Positions 21,251 through 32,536 of a stretch of 60,000 nt of DNA are shown here, one piece after another. This DNA is from Cryptomeria japonica (Eukaryota > Streptophyta > Pinopsida > Cupressales > Cupressaceae). The notes below the pieces were generated by a model. It made no database searches. It had not been told where the DNA came from and worked only from the letters and a program-made list of their open reading frames with translations. The translations under genes and the position numbers were made by a program. Each line of letters opens with the position of its first letter. Within the stretch, counting starts at the first letter, position 1. The DNA is taken from NCBI RefSeq assembly GCF_030272615.1, contig NC_081406.1, positions 459,510,072 to 459,570,071 on the forward strand, in the 5' to 3' direction.

Positions 21251-22700
21251 CTATTTAGAAGGAAATACCAGATTCTTTGACCTATCAATAGAAGTAGTAT
21301 TATCATAGTGAATAACAATAGGCTCATCATAACTTACCCTTATATCATTCAACATTTGTTTCATCCATAAAATCTCAGTACAATTGGTTGTAGCAGCTAC
21401 ATATTTCACTTCAGCAGTACATAATGAAGTGCATGATTGTTTCTTACTAAGCCATGAAACCAACTTTTTTTCAAGAAAGAATGCACCACCAGGAGTACTC
21501 TTCTGGTCATCCACATGTCTTGTCCAATTAGAGTCTGTATAGGCACATAGTCTGAAATCATCATTCTTTGGATACCATAACCCAAAGTTTTTTGTACCTG
21601 CCAAATATACGAATATCCTCTTAATAACAACATCATGGGTTCCTCTAGGACCTGGCTGAAATCTGGAAGCAATAAAAACAACATTAATTATATAAGGTCT
21701 AGTCTAAGCTAAGTACAACAATCCACATATCATTGACTTGTATCTACTTGGATTCAGTTTAGGAGATTCATCATCCTTTGACAATTTGCAACTGGTTATC
21801 GTAGGAGTATTGTCAGGTTTAGAATTCTCAAGTCCAAATTTCTTAAGAAATTCCTTCACATACTTAGTTTGACAAATGAAAATACCTTTATCAGTCTGAG
21901 AATCTACAAACATAAGAAAAAAATCATCTCACCAATCATAGACATTTCAAATTCATTCTTCATATCATCAACAAATTTCATACATAAACTTTGTTCACCT
22001 CCAAAAAAGATATCATCAACAAAGACTTCAATAATTAATATGTCATGATGATCAATTTTATAACATAGGTTACCGTCAGCATTACCTTTGCTAAAACTAA
22101 GCTTTGAAAGATATCTATCCAATCTAGTATACCATGCTCTAGGAGCTTGTTTTATCCATATAAAGCTTTCTTCAACCAGCAAACCATGTCCTTATCTTCT
22201 AATAAAGAAAATCCATCAGGTTTCTCAATTTAGACTTCCTCCTCAAGATTTTCATTTATAAATGCACATTTGACATCCATCTGATATACTTTGTCAAGAA
22301 ATAGTCTTACCACTTCAATTATTGCAACCAGAATATAAGTAATCAACTCCTCCTTCCTGTAAATAACCTTTTCAAACCAATATAGCCTTGTTTCTTACAA
22401 TCTGACCTTCCTCATTTAATTAGTTCCTAAAAACCCATTTAGTTTCAATAATATTCTTATCTTTAGGTCTGGGAACTAATTCCCATGTCTTATTCTTTTC
22501 TATCTTATCTAATTATTTTTCCATTGCTTTCATCCAATTTTCATCTTTACTTGCTTCAATAAATAATTCTAGTTCAATTTGATAAATTAAACATACCTCT
22601 TTAGCAGCTAACCTTTTTCTAGTCATCAAACCTTTCCTTTAATCTCCAATGATCTAATCTTCATAATGATTTAGTTTCACATACTTGGGAGTCTTTGAAT
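21251..22700 (-). pseudogene. R9 reverse transcriptase/RNase H remnant
   Basis: Minus-strand translation shows the RT region (IKQAPRAWYTRLDRYLSKL near 22150; catalytic FVDDIFFGGEQ near 22020), the STP/TRYKSM-type thumb segment (21704-21830) and RNase H (AYTDSNWTRHVDDQKST near 21530, degraded from the usual DADWAGD). The reading frame changes near 21910 and again around 21690. The upstream RT fingers are degraded by stops and small indels between 22200 and 22700. The sequence ends in RNase H at a residue string SIDRSKNLVFPSK, so the last ~70 codons are missing. Confidence 0.85.
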
Positions 22701-22899
22701 TTTCTTGAATTACTGACTCTTTCTGTTGTTCAACAGTCATTGTTGAATTTTCTGATGTTGTCCGAGTCACTGGTTCAATGCTTTGGATAGATTCTTTCAT
22801 TATCAGTTATGGTCTGATAAATTCATCTTCTGGTCCATAGTCATATGATTTGATCTGATTACTATCTTCCTCATACACCTTAACATTTATGCTCTCCAT

Positions 22900-24110
22900 T
22901 CTCCTATTCAATATTTTGTTATATCTATATGTTTTACTCTTAGTAGAATAACAAAAAAATATTTCCTCATCACTTCTAGGATCAAATTTTCCTAATGCGT
23001 CATCTCTTCTAATGTAGCATTTACTTCAAAAATTTCTGAAATATCTAACAGTAGGAGTATGACCAAACCATAATTCATAAGGAGACTTACCGATGTCACC
23101 TTTTATGTGTACTCTATTGAAAGTGTATACCTTAGTATTGATAGCTTCCATCCAATAGATATCAGGCAATTTAGCTTCAATCATCATTGTCCTTGCAGTA
23201 TCCAATATGGTTATATTCTTTCTTTCCACTAATCCATTCTGTTGAGGAGTTCTAGGTGCAGAAAGTTGTCTTTTGATCTCATTATTTCCAAAAAAGTTGT
23301 TAAACTCACTGGATGTAAACTCACTGCCTTGATCTGATCTTAAACACTTTATCTTCAGTCCTCTCTCAGTCTCAATAATAGCTTTGAAGTCTTTAAATTT
23401 CTCAAGCACTTCTGATTTTTCTTTTAAAAATACAACCCACCTCATTCTAGAATAGTCATCATTAACATAAATATCTATCAACTTGAAAAAATTTACTCCT
23501 TATCGGTCCACATAGATCAGTATGAATAAGATCAAGAATTTCATTTGATTTATCATGTATTCTTCTGAAAGAAGTTCTAACTCGCTTACCCATTTGACAT
23601 TCTCTACATATAGGATTAAGAGGTTTAACAATCTTGGGTGAATCTATGACATCCTATGTTGAACTGATCTTAACAATGCAATCAAAATTTACACAACACA
23701 TCCTCTTATGCTAAACCAACTTTCATCAATCTAAGAAATCAAACAAGCCTTCTCATCGGAGCTTAAATGAAGGATTTTTCCTTTGGTCTAGGTTCCGAAA
23801 GCAATTGCCAATCTAGATCTATTGATGATCTTGCATTTTCCATCCTTGAATTGCAAATAAAATCCTCTATCCACCATCTGACCTACACTTAAAAGGCTTT
23901 TCTTTAAGCCTTCAACATAGTAAACGTTATTAGTATTAGTCTTACCATCCAATGATATTGTTCCTTTACCTTTCATCCTACATGCCTTGTTGTCTCCAAA
24001 TCTGACTAGTTCTCCATCAAATTCTTGCAGTGTTAAAAAATTTCTCTTGTCACTGGTCATGTGATCTGAGCAGCCACTATCTATAACCCATTCATCATTT
24101 TCTTTAATTT
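22900..24110 (-). pseudogene. R9 protease and integrase remnant
   Basis: The protease active site WVIDSGCSDHMTSDK (near 24070) is intact. The GAG-pre-integrase region follows (GLKKSLLSVGQMVDRGFYLQ), but its HHCC finger area (23500-23780) is disrupted. The integrase core keeps all three catalytic acidic residues in NDDYSRMRW, RSDQGSEF and PQQNGLVERKN (23026-23481). The segment to 22900 encodes the integrase C-terminal ELWFGHTPTVRYF region. It lies in one main frame but is broken by stops on both sides. Confidence 0.88.
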
Positions 24111-24189
24111 TAGCAGCTAAAGCCTTCTCGTCAATATGAGTTGGTTCAATGACAAGTTCAGGAGAATCATCCTTGATAACAATAAAGAC

Positions 24190-25264
24190 TCAATCTTTAC
24201 TAGAGCTTCCATTATTGGTTTCACTTATAGGTTCATCATTGTCATCATTAGTAATGCCAAAATCATCATAACCAACATAATAACATGATTTATCCTTATT
24301 CCTTCTAAGTCTAGGTCTACTCTGATATTCCGGATTAGGCTTATAACTCCTCACAAATCTTTCATAATTCCTAGCAGCTCTTTTAGGACATCTAGAAGAA
24401 AAATGAACAATATTATTGCATGAAAAACATTTAAAAGGGATTTTTCCTTCATACTTACTTCCATCTGGTCCCTTAGGAATTCTTCTAGCAATCAGGGCTT
24501 CCAACTCTTCAAGTTCTTGCTCTTCTCTTTCAATGTCCTCCAAATATATAGCATACAACTCCTTCCAATCTATCTTCTAATTACTGGAGGCAAATGCTTT
24601 AAATGCAGTTTCAGTTTTAGTAGCACTTCAAACTCCAAGTTCCTCAAGCTCAAAAGCAGTCAATTTCCCAAGTAATGTATCTCTAGTAAAAGGGGAACTT
24701 GACATTGTTTGGAGTTCATTAATTACGACAACCTTCATCTTGTAAGCCAAAGGTAGAACTCTCAAAATCTTTGACACAACCTCATCCTTACTAACTGATC
24801 CACCACAACATTTGATTCCCATGACAATTTCATTTATTCTATCCATGAAAGAACTAATCTTCTCATCTTCGTTCATCTTCAAAGTTTCATATCTCACCTA
24901 GAAACATTCAAGTTTTGCAATCTTTACTGCTTGGTCACCTTCATAAATATTTTTAAGCTTAAACCAAATCTACTTTGCATTCTCCAACTCTATGACATTC
25001 AATAGCTTTTCATCAGATAGGGCACTCAACAATGCTTATTTTTCTCTAACATCATTTCCATCTCTTCTGTTCATCAACAGATGTTGGTGTTCCAGAATCA
25101 GGATCATGAGGTATATACCATTTCTCCATTGTCTCCCAAACTCCATTTCCAATACATCTCAAATGAATCTTCATTCACTCCTTCCATATTTTATAATTTG
25201 TACCATCAAATCTAGGACTCTCCTTCTGATAGGGGTTGAATGTAGAACTTGATGCTAATGTCAT
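24190..25264 (-). pseudogene. R9 gag remnant
   Basis: It starts at an ATG 42 bases after the primer site (25264 downwards; MTLASSSTFNPYQKESPRFD). The UBN2-type gag domain continues through 24628 (MDRINEIVMGIKCCGG, VVSKILRVLPLAYKMKVV). A linker of acidic residues and an intact CCHC knuckle (CFSCNNIVHFSSRC, near 24400) follow. Stops occur within the first 40 codons and near 24900 and 24575, with a frameshift between 25000 and 24900. Capsid/nucleocapsid role by family. Confidence 0.85.
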
Positions 25265-25305
25265 CAAATCTCCTCAACCAGTAAAGATTCTGCAAAGATG
25301 ACCTT

Positions 25306-25317
25306 GCTCTGATACCA
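25306..25317 (-). other. R9 primer binding site
   Basis: Plus strand GCTCTGATACCA, i.e. TGGTATCAGAGC on the minus strand, two bases inside the LTR end at 25320. Confidence 0.9.
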
Positions 25318-25319
25318 AT

Positions 25320-25609
25320 TGTTGGAATGAAATTATATTGGTAGAAAACTGAGAGGGGGGTGAATCAATTTTCTCACAAGTATGGCAGTTAATGCAAATT
25401 ATAAGATTTATACTGAAGAACAACACAATGAAAGATAAAGCATGGAAGAACAGTAAACATGACACCAATATTTTGACATGGAAAACCCGGTAAAGGGAAA
25501 AAACATGGTGGTAAACCCTACCCACAACTAGATAATACTTATGCAGTAGTATGTGAAATAATTACAATGGGGATTACACTTGCAATCAAGCCAAGAGCCT
25601 AGAGCTCAT
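25320..25609 (-). repeat. R9 5' LTR, partial (3' end only)
   Basis: On the minus strand it ends ...AATTTCATTCCAACA at 25320 just before the primer site. Family words GGTTTTCCATGT, CCCACAATTAG-like and AGAGCTCAT are present. The rest of the LTR was displaced by R10 at 25610. Confidence 0.85.
25344..25373 (-). other. U5 hairpin of R9
   Basis: GAAAACTGA (25344-25352) faces TCAATTTTC (25365-25373): eight pairs, and in the minus-strand transcript the ninth is a G-U wobble. Confidence 0.7.
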
Positions 25610-26845
25610 TGTTGGCATTGTATTTTCATTGATGTCAACCGGTATGTATAACATGTCACCAGAATGGCTAGTGACCGGTATGCAAGGTGAATGCAGGATG
25701 CAAGAAGGAGATGTTACCAGCATGGATGTTCACCGATAACTCAACATGATCACCGATAAGAAAGCATAATACAACAAAGAGTGTAATCCATCGTAGGCAT
25801 GATTATAAGGATGTGCATTAATGACATATTTTACTCAAGGATAATACCGGTATGAAGGCAAGTGTAATATCACCAGTAAATAGACTTAGTGGAAGAATTG
25901 GTGTGTCTGATGAAAAGTCAAGTTGAACCACTGACATAATAGAGGAAAGAAGGCATGAAGGATAATCGGTAAGGTGACATGTACTGACATGGTTAGTGAA
26001 CCGGTCAGCAAGCACTCATAATATATCTTGGTTGGTGAATGAATCTAAACCAACTTAGTGGACTGAATAGAGGTGGATGCCAACAAGGATGATAGGTGGA
26101 TACCAAGTGGCAAGCATCCAGAGGTCGGTGAAGTGTCCATCAACATGGTAGGTGATGAGTAGGTCATCTTTAAATAAGGAACTTGTAAATCAAGGGTCAA
26201 TGACAAAAGATGTGCAGCTCAAGGAAGATCAAGATGTAGAATATTTTTTATGTAAACCAAGCAAGACAATCCCATCTTCATTCTCATTGGTTGAAGGAAG
26301 CAACTTAGGCATTAATGGTGATTGACATAGCAAAGTCAAAATATAAGTTGCAGGTTGCTAAATATAGAAAGTGTGTATAGATGTCATAAGAAAAATAGTA
26401 GTGATGTTTGATCTACTACAAATCATCAATCAAAGAGATGAGATCCGATCAGATTTGATACAAATTGAGTTGTTGGAGGAAATCCCTAGTGCACCACCAT
26501 TTGAACTCTAGTCTTGGCGGGAAAGCCAAGTACAAATATGCAAACCAAAAATGAAAGAAGATGATGCTAGATGTCAGAAAAGACAAAGTAACTGAGAGAG
26601 AAAAGAGTGATTAAAGAGAAGATCAAAAGCATATAAGTGTTGGAGTTGACTGAAAGAAAAGTAGAACTGGTAAGAGGGTTTATCAGAGGTTTTATTGGTA
26701 AGATTAGAGCAACCGACAAGATACCAAAAAGGATAAAATTTGTGTGAATCGGGAAGGGAGATTTAGGAAGAAAGTTGTTGAAGGTGAAGGAGAAAAGAGA
26801 GTGTACCGGTGGAGGTCATGCAAGACAAAATGAGGGTGAAAAGGA

Positions 26846-26853
26846 TATAAATA
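26846..26853 (+). promoter_or_regulatory. TATA box of the R10 LTR
   Basis: TATAAATA followed by GAGGACAGCGAACCAG. Likely core promoter. Confidence 0.5.
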
Positions 26854-27277
26854 GAGGACAGCGAACCAGTAGAGAACTAAGTAGAGGAGAATCAGTATAG
26901 AAGAGTTAAATTGGTGACATATTTAGATTGCAAGTGTTACAAAACTTATTTGTAACAAGACTATAACTATTGTATTGTTTATGATCATTGTGATCACTGA
27001 GTTGGAGCTTGGTGCAGGGGTTGGTGCTCCTTGGGTTGGTTCCCTAAATATTGTAATCGTGTTTATTGTGAGGCTGGACTGGAGCAGTAGAATCCAATAG
27101 AATTTGTCACTGAGGTTTTTCCCACATTGGGTTTTTCTCGTATATCCAATGTTATGTGTTGTGTGTCCTTCTGTGTTTGCATTTGATCACTTTCCTTATC
27201 TCACCATTATATCCTCCTTGTGTTTGATTTGCTAACCGGTACCAAGATTTAGATTTAAAAGGTTTATAATATTGGGA

Positions 27278-27305
27278 ACCACTGATTGACCCCCCTCTCA
27301 GTGGT
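27278..27305 (+). other. U5 hairpin of R10
   Basis: ACCACTGA (27278-27285) pairs perfectly with TCAGTGGT (27298-27305); the loop is TTGACCCCCCTC; about 14 bases to the LTR end. Confidence 0.8.
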
Positions 27306-27321
27306 ACATTGTGTTCAAAAA

Positions 27322-27334
27322 TTAGTATCAGAGC
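27322..27334 (+). other. R10 primer binding site (mutated)
   Basis: TTAGTATCAGAGC, one substitution from TTGGTATCAGAGC. Confidence 0.7.
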
Positions 27335-27393
27335 CTAGGTTCCCGATCATATAAGTTTTCTCTATCTTGGGTAAATTATGGTCTTAGAACACA

Positions 27394-27771
27394 ATGGCAA
27401 GAAATGAGTTCTCCTCCTCTTCTAAAGCTCCCATGTTTGATGGAACCAACTATGTTTTTTGGTGCAGAATAATGGAAACAGATATGTCCTCTCTAGGATT
27501 TGATGTTTGTATGTCTATAAAGAATGTGTATATTGTCCTTAGTGTTCCTCCCACTAACTTGGATTATAAGAAGGAGTATGAGAACAATGCAAAGGCTAAA
27601 CATGTTATTCTCAGTAGACTATCAGATAATGAGTTTGTTATGGTTATGCACTAATCATCTACCAAGGAGACTTGGAATAAATTACAGAGATTATTTGAAG
27701 GAGATGCTAAAGTCAAGGAGGCCAAGATGCAATCACTAAGAGGTCATCTTGAAGGCTTGAAGATGAAAGAT
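27394..27771 (+). pseudogene. R10 gag, N-terminal part
   Basis: Starts MARNEFSSSSKAPMFDGTNY, the typical copia gag opening (FDGTNYxxW), and runs through an LSRLSDNEF segment. A TAA at 27652 interrupts it, after which the same frame continues (KETWNKLQRLFEGD, KEAKMQSLRGHLEGLK) to the R11 insertion point. The frame resumes at 34498 in phase once one copy of the AAGAT target duplication is discounted. Confidence 0.88.
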
Positions 27772-28220
27772 TGTAGGATTTTGTCAAGATCAAGGGCACA
27801 ATGAAAAGCATAAAAAGAGAAAATAGAATGACAAGAACAAATTGTATTCTCATTAATATGCAAATGATCAACTGGATTAACCAATACAATGAATATAGGC
27901 TTGCTTATATAGGCAAGGCCATATGGATGTACGAGCACACAATTATGACATGTGGCTCAATGAGAAACAAGGATAGGTAAGAAATACTAGGGGTAGGTAG
28001 GAGAAATAATATAATATTCCACAAGAGGTGGATGACCCACCGAATGTGCAGTGTAATAGCAAAATAAGACCACAAAAGGTGGAATTTCTCCTACAAGCTC
28101 TATCCCTATGTGCACACATCCCTAAGTGTCTCAAATCCAAACTATGAAGAGATGCATTATCCTAAGTTAACTTAAGTAAAGTGTAATAATATCCAAAGTG
28201 AATATTTATTTACACCAACA
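27772..28220 (-). repeat. R11 3' LTR (449 bp)
   Basis: Plus strand TGTAGGATTTTG...TTTACACCAACA. Same length as the other LTR, with only scattered substitutions. Contains CTTATATA (minus TATATAAG) near 27905. Confidence 0.95.
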
Positions 28221-28233
28221 CCCCCACTTAAGT
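28221..28233 (-). other. R11 polypurine tract
   Basis: Plus strand CCCCCACTTAAGT directly beside the 3' LTR, i.e. ACTTAAGTGGGGG before TGTTGG on the coding strand. Confidence 0.7.
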
Positions 28234-28469
28234 GCAACTTAGGGGAATGAAGACTCAAGTCAATAGATCATGATAGGTACCCATGTACAATATGCAAATG
28301 CAAGCAAAACAATGCAATGCAATCTCTCACAAACAGAGAAAGGGAGAAAACCTAGTGGGAAAAAAATCCCCACCAAAAGAGAGATGAATGTACAAAAGAC
28401 TCTCAAAGAAGAAGGACAAAACCTCAAGGAGGAAAAAGTCCCCCCCATAAGAGAGGAAGGAGAAGTCAG

Positions 28470-30169
28470 CTGACCCCCCCCTAATGACATATCCTGCACC
28501 CCCAAGAGAGCTTGCAACTGCTGGAACTTACTCTCGGTGAAAGGTTTGGTGAATATGTTAGCAACCTGCTCTACTGTAGGACAATACTGCAAATCAATGA
28601 CCTACTCCTAGATGAGCTCTCAGATATAGTGCATATGAATCTCGATGTGTTTGGTCCGCTGGTGCTGGACCGGGTTCTTCGAGATTGCAATAGCACTCTG
28701 ATTGTCGCAATGTAGAACTGTCGACCGTGGAGTGGTGAATCCAAACTCTGTGAGAATTTTCTAGAGCCAAATGGTCTTAGTCGCTGCGTTAAGAGTGCCT
28801 CGATACTTAGCCTCAGTCGAAGAGAGAGCAATAGCATGTTGCTTCTTGCTTTGCCAACAAATGGGGCCCGAACCAAGGTGAAAACTATAACCAGAAGTAG
28901 ACTTATGATCATCAAGATCGCCAGCCCAATTGGAGTCTGTGTAACCAACCAAGCGAAGTCTTGTGCCTATTGCATAGTGAATCCCATAGTGATGTGTACC
29001 CTGGATGTAATGAAGGATGCATTTGGCAGCTTTCCAATGAAGCTCATGTGGTTCCTGCATGAAGCGGGAAACCATGCCAACTGCAAATGAAATATCAGGG
29101 CATGTATGGGTCAAGTAGATGAGACTACCCACAAGCTGACGATACAAAGTGGCATCAACTGGTGGAGAAGAACACTGAGCCTCAAGCTTGAATCCTAAAA
29201 GAAAGGGAGTCGGGGTAGGCTTACAATCTGCCATATGAAAGCGTGCAAGTAGATCAAGAGCATACTTGGGCTGCGATAATGTAATCCCAGAAGGTGACTA
29301 TGAAATCTCTATCCCAAGAAAGTAGTGCAGAAGACCCAAGTCAGTCATAGCAAATCTGTCATGCAAAGCAGATTTGACTCTGCTAATGATGGATGAAGTA
29401 CTCCGTGTAATGATCAAGTCATCAACATAGAGCACAAGTATCAAGTGAGAGTCATCCTGTCATAAAATGTAGACATTCAGATCGGAATGACACCTGGTGA
29501 ACCCTACGGAGAGAAGAAAGGAATCCATCTTGGCGCACCAAGCCCTAGGGGCCTACTTAAGGCCAAGAGGGATTTCCTTAGTCTACAAGCCAAGGAAGTA
29601 TCCTAGATGAAACCCTATGGCTGCTCCATATAAATCTCCTCATCAAGATCACCATGAAGAAAAGCACTCTTCACATCCATCTGATGTATAGCCCAACCAT
29701 GAGCTGCAGCAATAGCAAGTGTCAAACGAATGGAGTTCAGCTTGGCTATAGGTGCAAAGGTCTTAGTATAGTCAACATGTGCAACCTGAGAGAAAGCTTT
29801 CACAACAAGCTGAGCCTTATACTTATCCACACTACCATCCCCTGCATACTTGGTCCGATAGATCCACTTACATCAAACCATCTTTCTCCCCTTAGGGAGA
29901 TGGACTAAATCCCATGTGTTGTTCCTCATCAAGGAACTATACTCTTCCTCCATAGCTTGGTCCCACTTAGGAACCCCTAATGCTTCCCTAAATGTCTGTG
30001 GATCAGAAGCGGTAGCAATGAATGTATGTGGTAGATCCTGATGCTATGATCAATTTCTTCATGTATCTGAAGGATCCCCAACAAGAGAACCCCCGGACTC
30101 AAGTGTCTGTCGAGCCCAACGAGGTCTAGGTGGAGGTGGAGAATGAGGCTCCTCAACTGCAAGTGGACC
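28470..30169 (-). pseudogene. R11 reverse transcriptase/RNase H
   Basis: From 30000 downwards: the RT start (WDQAMEEEYSSLMRNNTWDL), FAPIAKLNSIRLTLAIAA and HQMDVKSAFLHGDLDEEIY (29615-29760), then a one-frame shift near 29562 within the KSLYGLKQAPRAW region, the catalytic YVDDLIIT (near 29420), DISFAVGMVSRFMQEP, and RNase H (GYTDSNWAGDLDDHKST near 28910; SSTEAKYRG near 28810), ending near IFTKPFTESKFQQLQ. TAG/TAA stops are scattered, mostly at former Gln or Trp codons. Catalytic residues of RT and RNase H appear retained. Confidence 0.9.
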
Positions 30170-31594
30170 CTACGGAGGTGTAACCCTGTGAGTTGGAGTT
30201 AAAGGAGTCTCATCATCTGAATCACTAACATGACTATCCACAATGGAGGAAGGTGGAGGAGGTAGAGAGGCTAAGCTAGGAGAGCTTTCCTCAAAGTGAA
30301 CACTCCTCTCAATAAACACCTCATGTGTCTCTGGATCCATCAATCTGTATGCCTTAACACCCTCAGGATATCCAACAAATATGCAAGGTTGACTTTGTGG
30401 TTCCAATGCCTTGCGTTTCTACGAAGGTATGCAAGCCCATGCTGGACACCCAAAGACTCTGAAATGTCTCACAATCGGTTTCCTACTAGCCCAAGCTTCA
30501 AAATGAGTAATACCTTGCAAAGATTTGTGAGGAACCCGATTCTAGATGTGTGTGGTACAACTAATAGCCTCTACCCAAAAGGTGAGATCAAGAGAATGTG
30601 CATGTATCATACAACTAGCCATTTCTTTGAGAGATCTATTCTTGCGTTCTACAACCCCGTTCTGCTATGGAGTGTATGTGACAGAATGCTGAAGATCAAT
30701 CCCCTCAAATGTACAAAAATCCTCAAGTCTTTTGTTCACATATTCCCTTCCATTATCTGTGCGAAGAATCTTGACCACTTTCCCTGATTGCTTCTCCACA
30801 CGAGTCTTGAAGTCCTAAAATCTGTCAAATACTTCACTCTTATGAATGAGAAAGTAGACCCAACTGAAGCGGGAGTAGTCATCAATGAAGGTAAGAACAT
30901 AGAGGGCCTTACGAAATGAAGGTGCTGGAAATGGACCTGCTACATCGCTATGAACAAGTTGAAGAGCTTCCAAAGCTCTCCAAGCTTTCCCCTTATCAAA
31001 CTTCTCCTTGGGATGCTTTGCCATGGAACAACCTGAACATACACCCTCTGAAAAACTAATTCAAGGTAGACCTGTGACCATGTCTTTAGTGCTGAGCTAC
31101 TGAAGATAGTGGTAGTGGAGGTGACCAAACCGCTCATGCCATAGCTTACTTTCTGAATTTGAATGAGTAAGCAAGGCCCTAGAAGGTGAACTTGGCACAA
31201 AGTGGGAGAATGAATAAAGCCTTGAGTTTTTATTGACTTGTCCCACTGCTACCAAGGCATCATCATCAAGTTCCTTTACCACAACTAAATCTGGTGTAAA
31301 CTCAACCTTTTTCCCATTCCCATAGTGAGTGATTTGGTAGATGGAGAGAAGGTTGGTACACAAGTTAGGAACATAGAGAAGATTCTCAAATGTCCCATCA
31401 TCCATGTCAGCTGAACCTTTCCCTTCAACCTCTACTTGTGTATCATCACCTATGTAAATGTGAGGTACCTTAGATGGCTCCAATGAAGAAAACTGCTTCT
31501 TTGTAGAACCCATGTGATATGAGGCACCCAAGTCAAGTATCCATTGCTGTGAAGAACCTGTTGTAGCCACAAATGCTTGCCCTTTTCCCTTAGA
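30170..31594 (-). pseudogene. R11 protease and integrase
   Basis: The protease motif reads WILDLGASYHMGS (near 31535), with Leu in place of the usual catalytic-loop Ser (DSG to DLG, a single C-to-T change). The pre-integrase finger region (LWHERFGHLHY, near 31130) follows. The integrase core has TFIDDYSRFSWVYF, RTDNGREY and QNGVVERKNRS, so the acidic triad is present. The C-terminal region (FVGYPEGVKAYRLMDPETHE) and a Pro/Ser-rich linker run to 30170. Several TAG stops interrupt one otherwise continuous frame. Confidence 0.9.
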
Positions 31595-32536
31595 CTATGA
31601 GGAAGAGGAAGGAGATGAATCCTTCTTTGTGTAGGCGGATGGCAAGTTGATGTTGTTTTTCTTGAGAAGATTAGTCAACTCATCAACTTGCTTTGCGTGG
31701 CATCGATGCTCATCATGACCATACTTCTTGCAATATGCACAAGTTGGTTTATCCTTCTTAGGTGGTGTCCCCTTCTTGGAAGAGGATGAAAAATTGCCTT
31801 GTGATGGAGAGGATGATTGTCCTTTTTCATGGTGTGGCTTGGACTTAGAGTGCTTCTTCTTCTTGTTGGAATCTTTGCCTTGACTTCCTGGATTCCCTTG
31901 ATTAGCCACCAAAGCCTTGGACTTTGAAGACTTGAGAAGCCCCATGTTCAACAACTTAGATTGTTCCAATATCAACATTTCTGTGAAAGCATCAAATGAA
32001 GGCATAACATAGGAACTCCCCACTATCAAACGATGAGTTTGGAAGCTAGACACAAATGCTGCATATTCTAGTGCAAGCTTGTCCAACAAGTTGAATATCA
32101 ACTAAGCATCCTTTTTGTCAATTCCACAATCCTTAAGCTTTGCTCTTAGCTCATTTGCTTTGGTGACATAATCTTGGATTGTATCAAAACTCTTGGGATC
32201 CAAGTTGGTGAGTTCATTGTCAATCTGATAGCCTTTGATTTCATCAACTTGACCATACAATTTCTGAAACATATCCCAAGCCTCTTTGATTGTTTTACAC
32301 TTCTCAATGTGAAAAATGAGGTCATCTGATACATACTTGCGCAAAGTTCCAAGAGCCATGCAATTCTTTGTGAGCCATTCTAATTGAGCATTTGGATCAG
32401 CCTTAGGATCAGGTGGTGCTATTATTGTTCCATCTATGTAATGTGTGAGACCCTTTTCCATTAATTTACTCCATACTTTAATTTTCCATGATGCATAATT
32501 ATGTGGAGTTAAAGGTGGAAATTTATTAGGACTCAT
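31595..32536 (-). pseudogene. R11 gag
   Basis: The start is taken at the ATG at 32536 (MSPNKFPPLTPHNYASWKIK), since the upstream in-frame Met lies in a Cys-rich stretch unlike gag. UBN2-type domain (MALGTLRKYVSDDLIFHIEK, AWDMFQKLYGQVDEIKGYQI, DYVTKANELRAKLKDCGI), one in-frame TAG at 32102, then a basic Ser/Lys-rich linker and an intact CCHC knuckle CAYCKKYGHDEHRC near 31740. It continues in frame to the protease apart from a stop at 31595. Confidence 0.9.

Larger units (their letters stand above)
21251..25609 (-). mobile_element. R9: minus-strand Sirevirus-like copia, 3'-truncated
   Basis: On the minus strand: 5' LTR piece (25609-25320), primer site (25317-25306), gag, protease, integrase, RT and RNase H. 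The RNase H breaks at about 21251 and no 3' LTR is present. The LTR is interrupted at 25609 by the insertion of R10, and its outer part was not found elsewhere in the window. Confidence 0.88.
25610..27319 (+). repeat. R10 5' LTR (about 1710 bp)
   Basis: Starts TGTTGGCATTGTATTTTC and ends about 27319 (...ATTGTGTTCAA-A, one base short of the CAACA end seen in R12). TATAAATA at 26846-26853. It matches the R12 LTR in reverse complement over most of its length. The stretch 25650-26030 is dense in ACCGGT-type motifs. Confidence 0.88.

Noticed and set aside
21087-21308. 73-codon ORF after R8 as a possible host gene
   Set aside because: The last third is antisense to the R9 RNase H and the rest has no recognised motif.
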